From Syntrophomonadaceae bacterium (lineage in GTDB: Bacteria; Bacillota_D; Dethiobacteria; DTU022), in assembly GCA_003562605.1 (NCBI GenBank), contig PWUG01000142.1:1-13577 (forward strand): DNA of 13,577 bases, read 5' to 3'. Position 1 is the first letter of the stretch. Each line of letters starts with the position of its first letter. Both the position numbers and the translations under genes were made by a program. Of this stretch, positions 7,600 to 13,577 are shown in pieces. The notes under the pieces are model-generated. The model saw only the letters and a program-made list of their open reading frames with translations, ran no database searches and was not told the origin of the DNA.

Positions 7600-9063
7600 T
7601 CAAGGGTTAAAGAATCTCAGCGGATCTATTGGCTTGTGCTGATAATAAGTATGCCATTCCCCGGAACCATCGTCAAGGCGGACTTCGAAATGCAGGTGAG
7701 GACCGGATGAACGGCCTGTGGATCCGACTCGTGCAATTACATCGCCCTGGTTTACACTGTCACCTTTGGAAACCAGGTTTTCACTATTGTGCAGGTAGAG
7801 GGTCCAGAATGATCCATGATATAAAATCAGATAGTTACCCTGCGAACCACCGCGGCCTGAAAACCAGACCACACCACTATCGGCAGCCAAAACACTAGTA
7901 CCTGCAGGAGCATGAATATCAATTCCTGTATGATATGTACTAAAGCCCCTTCCGGGAGTTACTGCCCCACCATCCTCGACAGGCCAGACAAATTGACCAC
8001 TGCCTACCGAAGGCACCTTGGCAGTTCCATGCGCTTCAACCTGGGTTACAGGTTCTTCAATTATCCTCTCACTAACTTTTGTCCTTTCAGTTTCAACCCC
8101 ATTCTTGCGGGTTATGTGGTAAACTATCTCCTTTGTCCCTTCCTGTCCCGGAGTTGTAATCTTGCTTTGTACTATCCACATTTCTTCGTCGTAAACAACT
8201 TCCGCCGAAAACGGTATTTCTTCAAACACTGTAACTTCTTCCAGAGTTTTAACATGCACTTCGGCTTTATTCAGGGGTTGCACTTCTATTTCAGGCGGTG
8301 TATCTGGGGCGGCACTAAAAAATGCATCAAGGTTACTTAGACTGTTGGATTGGCGGCTGTCAAATGAACCGCGCCAGGCTGAAGAAGGCAGCAGCTCCGC
8401 CTGCAGGGGGTCGGCCGGCTGATCTTCTACCAGCAGAGTAGCAACACCTTCCGGGGAGAGCACTTTATCGGGGTCAACACTACAGGCTTCCAGTTCTAAA
8501 TCCTCAACAATAAAAGCATCGACAACTTTAACCCCACCGCCGTCATGACTGTATGACGCTTTCAGCGAGTCAATGACAAGCTCAAGATCTTCTTCTGAAC
8601 TAACGGGAACCAATGGGATCCCGTCAATCTTGAGCATAAAAGCTTCCGTTCGAAAAGATATGTGGTTTCGGATTGCTGTGCGGACTGTATCAGGCTCGGG
8701 TTTGTAGTCAGGCCTGAATTCTTTATTCAGGGTAATCTTGTCACCTGGCTCCATTCTCATCCCGTATAGTTCACCGCAACGATCAGTCAGGTCTGCGACA
8801 AATTCTTCTATATCCTTTGCATCCTCTACCACTCCCACTTCCCGGTCATTAAAAAGCACCACATAAACATAATGATTCATGTAGTCGTAAATACCGAGAA
8901 GCATTATAACAGAAATTGAAGCTGCAGCTAAAAAAGATGGTCCGCGTAGCTTTCTTGATCTAAACCACAGCTTTATTCTTAAAAATAAAGTTTTATATTT
9001 GGCAGGCCTCTTAATTTTCGGACTTTTTCCGGCAGGCACAATTTGGACAGACTTTGATCTCAT
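7600..9063 (-). CDS. Membrane-anchored G5/M23 peptidoglycan endopeptidase
   Basis: This is a LytM/M23-type zinc endopeptidase that cuts peptide cross-links of the cell wall. A very basic cytoplasmic N-terminus (1-41) is followed by one membrane helix (about 42-59). Then come a region of about 150 residues without a recognised motif, a disordered Pro/Ser/Asp linker (215-260), a G5-like domain (about 262-345) and the M23 domain (about 358-485). The zinc ligands are His378 and Asp382 in YHTGID and His458 in HLHFE; catalytic His425 is in LYLHN, so the enzyme should be active. It is 487 aa long. The ATG has AAAGGA eight bases upstream. It is a single-gene unit with its own promoter (9277-9305) and terminator (7548-7578), directly upstream of walR. 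WalR controls M23 hydrolases in other Firmicutes, but I saw no WalR box here. Confidence 0.92.
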   Translation of the reverse strand: MRSKSVQIVPAGKSPKIKRPAKYKTLFLRIKLWFRSRKLRGPSFLAAASISVIMLLGIYDYMNHYVYVVLFNDREVGVVEDAKDIEEFVADLTDRCGELYGMRMEPGDKITLNKEFRPDYKPEPDTVRTAIRNHISFRTEAFMLKIDGIPLVPVSSEEDLELVIDSLKASYSHDGGGVKVVDAFIVEDLELEACSVDPDKVLSPEGVATLLVEDQPADPLQAELLPSSAWRGSFDSRQSNSLSNLDAFFSAAPDTPPEIEVQPLNKAEVHVKTLEEVTVFEEIPFSAEVVYDEEMWIVQSKITTPGQEGTKEIVYHITRKNGVETERTKVSERIIEEPVTQVEAHGTAKVPSVGSGQFVWPVEDGGAVTPGRGFSTYHTGIDIHAPAGTSVLAADSGVVWFSGRGGSQGNYLILYHGSFWTLYLHNSENLVSKGDSVNQGDVIARVGSTGRSSGPHLHFEVRLDDGSGEWHTYYQHKPIDPLRFFNP

Positions 9064-9232
9064 AAAGAGAGTCCTTTCTGCGATTCTAGGTATCGTTTGC
9101 CGACGTTATATCTACTTGTCTTTCCGGAATAAAAAATCTTTAGATAAAAATAGTAGGCTTTACTTCGACAAAAAACTGATAATTCCTGCTTATATGAATA
9201 GATCTTAATCAAAGAGTATTTCCCATATCAAC

Positions 9233-9267
9233 AAAAATAACGGTATCACCTATCTGGCTGACCGTTA
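9233..9267 (-). terminator. Terminator-like hairpin between the FAD dehydrogenase and M23 genes
   Basis: On the minus strand TAACGGT and ACCGTTA (9238-9267) close a stem with a partly paired inner part (TCA(G)CC with GGTGA) and an AGATA loop, followed by five U. It could be the intrinsic terminator of the rplI-dnaB-FAD transcript, 71 bp after the FAD gene stop. It also begins about three bases after the predicted M23 start point, so it may act as a 5' hairpin or attenuator in the M23 leader. The stem is interrupted, so its strength as a terminator is uncertain. Confidence 0.5.
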
Positions 9268-9276
9268 ACTTAAGTG

Positions 9277-9305
9277 ATTATAACACTTTTAACGTTCCTG
9301 ATCAA
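9277..9305 (-). promoter_or_regulatory. Strong sigma-A-type promoter of the M23 peptidase gene
   Basis: On the minus strand, TTGATC (9300-9305) is separated by 17 bp from a perfect TATAAT (9277-9282), with an extended-10 TG dinucleotide one base upstream of it. This is the best promoter match in the window. The predicted start point near 9270 gives the M23 mRNA a leader of about 205 nt. Confidence 0.8.
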
Positions 9306-9338
9306 ATCATCCGTTAGCAGGCAGGCGAGTTTAGCCAG

Positions 9339-10730
9339 TCAGCTGTTCTGCAGTCGGTTGGTGATTTCCCTCGCTGCCAGCATACCCGTTGCCGAAGCCT
9401 GGATTAACCCCCGCGTAACTCCAGCCCCGTCACCAACAGCAAAAAGATTTTTAATTTCCGTTTCGAGGTTACGGGTCAGGCATAACCGGTATGAATAAAA
9501 TTTGACTTCTATACCATACAACAAGGTATGGCGCGAGTTAACTCCCGGTGCCAGTTTATCGAGAGCTTCAAGCATCTCAATAATTGCCAAGAGATATCTG
9601 TAAGGCAATACAAGGCTTAGATCACCCGGAGTAGCCTCCGCCAAAGTAGGCCGGACAAGCCCCCGGTGAATACGCTCAGGGGTTGAACGACGCCCCATCA
9701 GTAGATCGCCCAGGCGCTGTATAATTACACCGTCTCCCAGCATATTGGCAAGGCTGGCTATATAACGACCGTAACGAATCGGTTCGGTAAAAGGCTCGGT
9801 AAAAGTTTTACTTACCAGAAGGGCAAAATTAGTATTGTTCGTTCTCGTTTCAGCAAAGCTATGACCGTTAACAGTAACCAACCCATCGCTGTTTTCCGTT
9901 ACCACAACACCATAAGGATTCATACAAAAAGTTCGGATCCGATCATCAAACTGGCTTGTAAAATAGATCAGCTTTGATTCATAGATCTTGGTGGTCAGGT
10001 TTTCCATGATCACGGCAGGCACTTCCACCCTGACTCCGATATCGACGGGATTGTTGGTCCCTTTTAATCCAAGACGATTCGATTCACGGTGCATCCACTC
10101 TGCGCCAATTCTGCCGGGACCGCAGATAACGTACTTCGAAGCGTAAGTTTCTCCGGACTTGAGCTTAACCCCCGTAACCAAACCATTTTCACTTAACAGT
10201 TCCTCCACTGTATTATTCATCAGTATATCTATACGGCCAAGCAGGGCGCTGTGCATTTTTTCAAGAACGCGGTAACAATTTTCAGTACCCAGGTGCCTGA
10301 TTTTCGCCGGTATTAAACTCAGACCGGCGGCAGCTGCGCTGCGTTCTATATCCTTGATCGCCTCGTCATCCGTTCCATAGATAACTTCAGAGGCCCCATA
10401 AGCGAGGTAAACCCTGTCCACTTCTTCAATCAACTTTTCAATAGAGGCCTGATCGATATATTCATTTAAGTAACCGCCAAATGCCGAAGTCAGGGTAAGT
10501 TTTCCATCACTGAAAGCGCCGGCTCCACCCCAGCCGCAGGTAACAGCACAGGGGTCACAACGCAGGCAACGGCCATATTCACGCTGCGTTTTACAGTGAC
10601 GTTTCTCCAGGGGGGCCCCTTTATCTATAATCAGGATCTTTGCATTACTTCCTGAGGTTAGCTCCATTGCGGCAAAGATGCCGGCAGGGCCGGCACCAAT
10701 TATAATAACATCATATTTTTTGCCTCTCAT
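9339..10730 (-). CDS. FAD-dependent dehydrogenase, COG2509-like, with N-terminal cysteine cluster
   Basis: This is a cytoplasmic flavoprotein of an uncharacterised family ('NAD(P)/FAD-dependent oxidoreductase'); its substrate is unknown. The Rossmann FAD site GAGPAG is at residues 12-17, with the acidic end of the second strand at IIDKG (34-38). The C-terminal FAD motif VGDGAGVTRGL spans 432-442. Between them the motif GWGGAGAFSDGK (66-77) is characteristic of the family. Five cysteines lie just before it (46, 55, 58, 61, 65), the last four spaced C-x2-C-x2-C-x3-C as in ferredoxin-type iron-sulfur sites. The 463-aa length fits the family. The ATG start lies 3 bp after the dnaB stop, with a modest AGAAGG ribosome site inside dnaB, so it is translated from the dnaB operon. 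No partner gene indicates a pathway. Confidence 0.87.
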   Translation of the reverse strand: MRGKKYDVIIIGAGPAGIFAAMELTSGSNAKILIIDKGAPLEKRHCKTQREYGRCLRCDPCAVTCGWGGAGAFSDGKLTLTSAFGGYLNEYIDQASIEKLIEEVDRVYLAYGASEVIYGTDDEAIKDIERSAAAAGLSLIPAKIRHLGTENCYRVLEKMHSALLGRIDILMNNTVEELLSENGLVTGVKLKSGETYASKYVICGPGRIGAEWMHRESNRLGLKGTNNPVDIGVRVEVPAVIMENLTTKIYESKLIYFTSQFDDRIRTFCMNPYGVVVTENSDGLVTVNGHSFAETRTNNTNFALLVSKTFTEPFTEPIRYGRYIASLANMLGDGVIIQRLGDLLMGRRSTPERIHRGLVRPTLAEATPGDLSLVLPYRYLLAIIEMLEALDKLAPGVNSRHTLLYGIEVKFYSYRLCLTRNLETEIKNLFAVGDGAGVTRGLIQASATGMLAAREITNRLQNS

Positions 10731-10733
10731 TTA

Positions 10734-12083
10734 CTATCGACCTTCTTCTTTAATTGATTCACGGGCGATATTGGCAAACTTTGTAAAACGGTCGAGGAAA
10801 TACAGCTCCAGCATGCCCGTAGGCCCATTGCGCTGCTTGGCGATACTAATCTCTGCAATATTTCCTTTTTCGGTATCTTTGGTGTAATAGGCCTCACGAT
10901 ATATAAACATTACCAGGTCGGCATTGGCTTCTATACCGCCCGATTCCATAAGGTCACTGAGAATGGGGCGGCGATCCGGCCTTTTTTCTACTGCCCGGCT
11001 TAGCTGGGAGAGTGCAACCACCGGGACGCTCAGTTCTTTGGCCAGGGCTTTCAGGGCCCGTGATATCTCTGACAGTTCCTGCTGCCGGCTCTCAAAACGG
11101 CTGAAACCGCGCATTAATTGCAGGTAGTCGACAAAGATTGCCTGCAGTCCTTTTTCGGCTTTTAAGCGGCGCGCCTTTGCCCGAACCTCCATTACAGAAA
11201 GGGTGGCAGAATCATCAATATATAGCGGCGATTCACTTAGCGGCCCAACCGCCCTGGTAAGTTTGTGCCATTCATCCTGGGAGAGAAAGCCTCGCCGCAT
11301 ATTTTGGGCATCAATTTGAGCTTCAGAGCAGAGTAAACGCTGGGCTAACTGTTCTTTTGACATCTCCATACTAAAAAATGCTGTTGGCATTTTTTCCTTT
11401 ACTGCTATTTGTTGAGTCATATTTAAAGCCAGGGTTGTTTTACCCATACTTGGACGAGCGGCAATAACAATTAGATCGGATTTTTGTAAACCGGAAGTAA
11501 TTCGGTCCAGATCGGCAAAACCTGTTGCAAGGCCGGTTACCCCTTTTTTTTCATCATAAAGCTTTTCTATGCTGTCAAAAGCCTGGACAAGGACATCTTT
11601 AAGCGAAGCAAACCCCTGGTGTTTACCGCGACGACCTATCTCAAAGATCAACTGTTCTGCTTCATCGAGAAACTCATCGACATTGGCCGGTGCATCAAAG
11701 CTGCGAGACACAATACCTGTTGCCGCCTGGATTAGAGCGCGTAATATGGCCTTTTCCCTGACAATCTGGGAGTGGTACTGTACGTTAGCTGCAGTAGGGA
11801 CTGCGTTGGCCAGGGTCACCAGGTAAGACCTTCCGCCAACATCTTCCAGGCATTGATTTTGCTGCAATTCTTCAGACAAGGTTACCAGATCGACCGGTTC
11901 ACCTTTTTCACTTAAGGAAATAATTCCGGAAAAGATTTTTTGGTGGGCCGTACTGTAAAAATCCTGGTCTGCCAAAAGTTCTGCAGCAGCATATATAGCC
12001 TCTTTGTCAATAATCATTGATCCGAGTACCGACTGCTCAGCCTCTTTACTCTGGGGTGGAACCCTGTCACTGAGAACAACCAA
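10734..12083 (-). CDS. dnaB: Replicative DNA helicase DnaB (DnaC of Bacillus)
   Basis: DnaB is the hexameric helicase that unwinds DNA at the replication fork and binds primase through its N-terminal domain. The helical N-terminal domain covers about 8-110. The RecA-like C-terminal domain carries Walker A ARPSMGKTT (209-217, Lys215), Walker B AIFVDYLQL (Asp319) and the arginine-finger region KQRNGPTG (Arg418). The length (449 aa) is normal and no intein is present. In the usually invariant SDLRESG motif the Arg is replaced by Met379 (codon ATG). The start is TTG (12081-12083), with AAGGAGG (12093-12099) nine bases upstream. It lies 25 bp after rplI and 3 bp before the FAD dehydrogenase, and is clearly in the ribosomal-protein operon. 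It is near oriC in relatives. Confidence 0.97.
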   Translation of the reverse strand: MVVLSDRVPPQSKEAEQSVLGSMIIDKEAIYAAAELLADQDFYSTAHQKIFSGIISLSEKGEPVDLVTLSEELQQNQCLEDVGGRSYLVTLANAVPTAANVQYHSQIVREKAILRALIQAATGIVSRSFDAPANVDEFLDEAEQLIFEIGRRGKHQGFASLKDVLVQAFDSIEKLYDEKKGVTGLATGFADLDRITSGLQKSDLIVIAARPSMGKTTLALNMTQQIAVKEKMPTAFFSMEMSKEQLAQRLLCSEAQIDAQNMRRGFLSQDEWHKLTRAVGPLSESPLYIDDSATLSVMEVRAKARRLKAEKGLQAIFVDYLQLMRGFSRFESRQQELSEISRALKALAKELSVPVVALSQLSRAVEKRPDRRPILSDLMESGGIEANADLVMFIYREAYYTKDTEKGNIAEISIAKQRNGPTGMLELYFLDRFTKFANIARESIKEEGR

Positions 12084-12108
12084 CCACGGCAGCCTCCTTA
12101 CGCTAAAC

Positions 12109-12555
12109 TTATTCCTCTTTGCCCACTTTAATAATTATTTCAGCCTTAACACCTGGATACAGACGTAAAGCAGCTGTATAGCTGCCGACATTTTTAATTG
12201 GTTCTGATAGCTCAATTTTCTTTTTATCTATCTCAAAGCCTTCCTCCAAAAGCTTCCCGGCGATGTCAGCCGGGGTTACCGAACCAAAAAGACGGCCGCC
12301 TTCGCCGGCAGGCAATGAAAAAAGCAGCACTTTTTGAGAAATCTTCCCGGCCTGGCTCCTGGCCTGTTCCTCCTGGTATCGGTTTTCGGCTTCTTCCTTC
12401 TCCTGGCGCTGCTTCCAATCTCTAAGCCTCTGTGGAGTTGCTTCTACAGCCAATCCACGGGGTAAAAGGTGATTACGGGCATACCCGGGTGCGACCTCTT
12501 TTAAATCTCCCTTTTTACCCAAATTTGGGATATCCTGCTGCAATATTATTTGCAT
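12109..12555 (-). CDS. rplI: Large-subunit ribosomal protein L9
   Basis: L9 is a two-domain 50S protein that limits frameshifting and influences ribosome spacing. The N-terminal rRNA-binding domain (1-52) has the conserved DIPNLGKKGDLKEVAPGYARN segment. A long Lys/Glu/Gln-rich connecting helix (about 43-75) leads to the C-terminal domain with GRLFGSVTPADIA. At 148 aa it is standard. The ATG start has AAAGGAG nine bases upstream. It is separated from rpsR by 127 bp containing a hairpin, where other Firmicutes often have yybS and gdpP. It is followed closely by dnaB. Confidence 0.98.
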   Translation of the reverse strand: MQIILQQDIPNLGKKGDLKEVAPGYARNHLLPRGLAVEATPQRLRDWKQRQEKEEAENRYQEEQARSQAGKISQKVLLFSLPAGEGGRLFGSVTPADIAGKLLEEGFEIDKKKIELSEPIKNVGSYTAALRLYPGVKAEIIIKVGKEE

Positions 12556-12626
12556 CTTTGACCGCTCCTTTTAGTCAACTTGACTGTAAATTCGCTTTTC
12601 GCAGCGCTCAATCCTGCAACCACAAA

Positions 12627-12657
12627 ACGGTGCCCGGAAATATCCTCCCGACACCGT
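12627..12657 (-). promoter_or_regulatory. Stem-loop in the rpsR-rplI gap (terminator- or attenuator-like)
   Basis: On the minus strand ACGGTG-T-CGGGA pairs with TTCCG-GG-CACCGT, giving an 11-bp stem with a small internal loop and a GGATAT loop. It is followed by only four U including the last stem base. It lies 25 bp after the rpsR stop and 71 bp before rplI. It may be a partial terminator that lowers expression of rplI-dnaB relative to rpsF-ssb-rpsR, or a processing site. The short U-run argues against full termination. I see no clear promoter between it and rplI. Confidence 0.5.
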
Positions 12658-12682
12658 TGTGCACAACCCGCCTGACACCTGC

Positions 12683-12913
12683 TTATTCAGTGGTAAAAGG
12701 AAGCAAGGCCATTATCCTGGCTTTTTTGATTGCCCTGGTCAGCTGACGCTGATGCCTGGCGCAATTACCGGAAATACGACGTGGGAGTACTTTCCCTCTC
12801 TCGGTAACAAAACGATTTAATTTTTCATACTGCTTGTAATCTACACTTTCAATTTTATCTACACAGTAACTGCATATTTTTTTCTTCGGTTTTCTTCCTC
12901 TGTCACGCCTCAA
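12683..12913 (-). CDS. rpsR: Small-subunit ribosomal protein S18, zinc-binding (C+) form
   Basis: S18 binds S6 on the 30S platform. The protein is 76 aa, basic and complete, with the family core from KKKICSYC to the ARHQRQL segment. Cys14, Cys17, Cys51 and His54 form the CxxC...CxxH pattern of the zinc-binding version of S18. Zinc-free paralogues exist in many bacteria, and none is seen here. The start codon is TTG (12911-12913), supported by the strong GGAAGGAGG eight bases upstream. It is preceded by ssb with an 18-bp gap. Confidence 0.97.
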   Translation of the reverse strand: MRRDRGRKPKKKICSYCVDKIESVDYKQYEKLNRFVTERGKVLPRRISGNCARHQRQLTRAIKKARIMALLPFTTE

Positions 12914-12931
12914 TTAGTCACCCTCCTTCCG

Positions 12932-13339
12932 CTAAAAGGGAACATCATCTCCACTGATATCAAGATCTTCTCCTCCGGGGCTGTCAAAATTCTCCGTCTC
13001 TTTTTGTTCCGAACTGCGTCCCCGATCAAGAAAGCGAACATTATCGGCAACCACTTCAGTTACTTTGCGTTTCACTCCCTCGTTATCTTCATAGGAGCGA
13101 ATCTGAAGTCTGCCCGCTACAGCAGCTAAACTTCCTTTTTTGAGATAATTGGCACAGCTTTCTGCCTGCTTTCGCCAGGTTACGATTTTGATAAAATCAG
13201 TTTCTCTTTCTCCCTGTTGATTGGTAAAAGGACGGTCAACCGCAAGGGAAAAAGTAGTTACCGGTATTCCACTGCCTGCTGTATAGCGGAGTTCCGGATC
13301 ATGGGTTAAGCGACCGATTAATACTACCTGATTTAACAT
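12932..13339 (-). CDS. ssb: Single-stranded DNA-binding protein SSB
   Basis: SSB coats single-stranded DNA during replication, repair and recombination and recruits partners through its acidic C-terminal tip. The OB-fold covers about residues 1-105, beginning [20 protein letters not shown] short linker (about 106-128) follows, and the tip ends DDVPF, the partner-binding signature. At 135 aa it is shorter than Bacillus SsbA (172 aa) because of the short linker, but it is complete. The ATG start has GAAGGA about ten bases upstream. Its place between rpsF and rpsR is the standard Firmicutes arrangement and marks it as the housekeeping SSB. Confidence 0.97.
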   Translation of the reverse strand: MLNQVVLIGRLTHDPELRYTAGSGIPVTTFSLAVDRPFTNQQGERETDFIKIVTWRKQAESCANYLKKGSLAAVAGRLQIRSYEDNEGVKRKVTEVVADNVRFLDRGRSSEQKETENFDSPGGEDLDISGDDVPF

Positions 13340-13376
13340 AGATACACCGTCCTTCCGGTTATATAATTCGTTGAAG

Positions 13377-13577
13377 TTATTCGCCTTGCTTTTCTTCTTC
13401 TCCTGCCTCTTCTATCGACCCCTCTGAATCAGGAGCAGGTTCTTCTGCTTCAGGTTCTTCTGCTTCAGGTTCTTCTGCTTCAGGTTCTTCTGCTTCAGGT
13501 TCTTCTACTTCAGGTTCTTCTGCTTCAGGTTCTTCTACTTCAGGTTCTTCTGCAGCTTCAACATCAGTAGTTTCAAC
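13377..13577 (-). CDS. rpsF: Probable ribosomal protein S6, C-terminal acidic repeat tail (partial, 5' end outside window)
   Basis: The last 66 codons of an open frame end in TAA at 13377-13379. The S6 core is outside the window, so the gene name rests on position: the gene directly before ssb-rpsR is rpsF in almost all Firmicutes. The visible part is a low-complexity acidic tail with seven tandem copies of PE(A/V)EE and then a unique end running from PAPDSEGS to KQGE. Glu makes up 32 of 66 residues. Ordinary S6 is about 95 residues with little or no tail. Acidic extensions of S6 exist in some bacteria, and E. coli S6 receives extra Glu residues from RimK. The gap to ssb is 37 bp. If the protein is not S6, it would be an unknown acidic-tailed protein. 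Confidence 0.75.
   Translation of the reverse strand, partial: VETTDVEAAEEPEVEEPEAEEPEVEEPEAEEPEAEEPEAEEPEAEEPAPDSEGSIEEAGEEEKQGE
13441..13545 (-). repeat. 15-bp tandem repeat, seven units, coding for PE(A/V)EE
   Basis: There are seven head-to-tail 15-bp units, plus-strand TCTTCTGCTTCAGGT. Five are identical; two (13501-13515 and 13531-13545) carry ACT in place of GCT, changing Ala to Val. Partial units flank both sides. The near identity at synonymous sites suggests recent expansion by slippage or unequal recombination, so copy number may vary between strains. Confidence 0.95.

Noticed and set aside
8999..9208. Plus-strand open frame of 69 codons reaching into the 9064-9338 intergenic region
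   Set aside because: Most of it is the antisense of the M23 N-terminus. It has no family resemblance and no clear ribosome site, and all other genes run on the minus strand.
9064..9270. c-di-AMP (ydaO) or c-di-GMP riboswitch upstream of the M23 gene
   Set aside because: I looked for the conserved core motifs of these riboswitches and did not see them. The leader is kept only as an unexplained region.
7479..9338. WalR boxes (TGTWAH-N5-TGTWAH) near walR or M23
   Set aside because: Half-sites such as TGTTAT at the M23 promoter occur, but the second half matches only at about half of its positions. These are chance-level matches.
12556..12682. S6:S18-binding RNA motif in the rpsR-rplI gap
   Set aside because: The known motif lies upstream of rpsF, and I could not match its conserved CCG bulge to this stem-loop with confidence.
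13441..13577. CRISPR array or satellite-type repeat at the right edge
   Set aside because: The 15-bp units are contiguous without spacers, stay in frame and encode an acidic pentapeptide within an open reading frame.

Overview
This window is a housekeeping stretch of a Gram-positive (Firmicutes) chromosome, most likely from the class Clostridia. The main evidence is the order rpsF-ssb-rpsR-rplI-dnaB followed by the WalRK cell-wall two-component system with walH/walI and an HtrA protease. That order is the classic neighbourhood of oriC in Bacillus and its relatives. I cannot name a genus. All thirteen complete or partial genes that I accept lie on the minus strand, so transcription runs from high to low coordinates.

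Layout in the direction of transcription. (1) 13577-10734: the end of a gene that is almost certainly rpsF, with a long repetitive acidic tail, then ssb, rpsR, rplI and dnaB. (2) 10730-9339: an FAD-dependent dehydrogenase (COG2509-like) packed 3 bp behind dnaB. (3) 9338-9064: an intergenic region with a strong minus-strand sigma-A-type promoter and a terminator-like hairpin at the start of a leader of about 205 nt. (4) 9063-7600: a membrane-anchored G5/M23 peptidoglycan endopeptidase closed by a clear intrinsic terminator (7548-7578). (5) 7469-2761: walR, walK, walH and walI, tightly overlapping. (6) 2691-1402: murA. (7) 1314-97: htrA. (8) 62-1: the first 20 codons of an alkaline-phosphatase-superfamily metalloenzyme, running off the window.

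The genes form two themes. The right half holds replication and translation genes: SSB, replicative helicase, and ribosomal proteins S6, S18 and L9. The left half concerns the envelope: a peptidoglycan hydrolase (M23), the regulator of wall metabolism (WalRK with WalH and WalI), the first committed enzyme of peptidoglycan synthesis (MurA) and an envelope protease (HtrA). MurA sits where Bacillus has the metallo-beta-lactamase gene walJ (yycJ). The gdpP/yybS pair often found between rpsR and rplI is missing, and so is purA between dnaB and walR.

I found no mobile element, CRISPR array, tRNA, rRNA or defence system, and no clearly new multi-gene system. The most useful leads are the 15-bp repeat acidic tail on S6, murA inside the wal operon, a ferredoxin-like cysteine cluster in the FAD dehydrogenase, the hairpin at the +1 region of the M23 gene, the unclear walK start, and frequent non-AUG starts with strong Shine-Dalgarno sequences.
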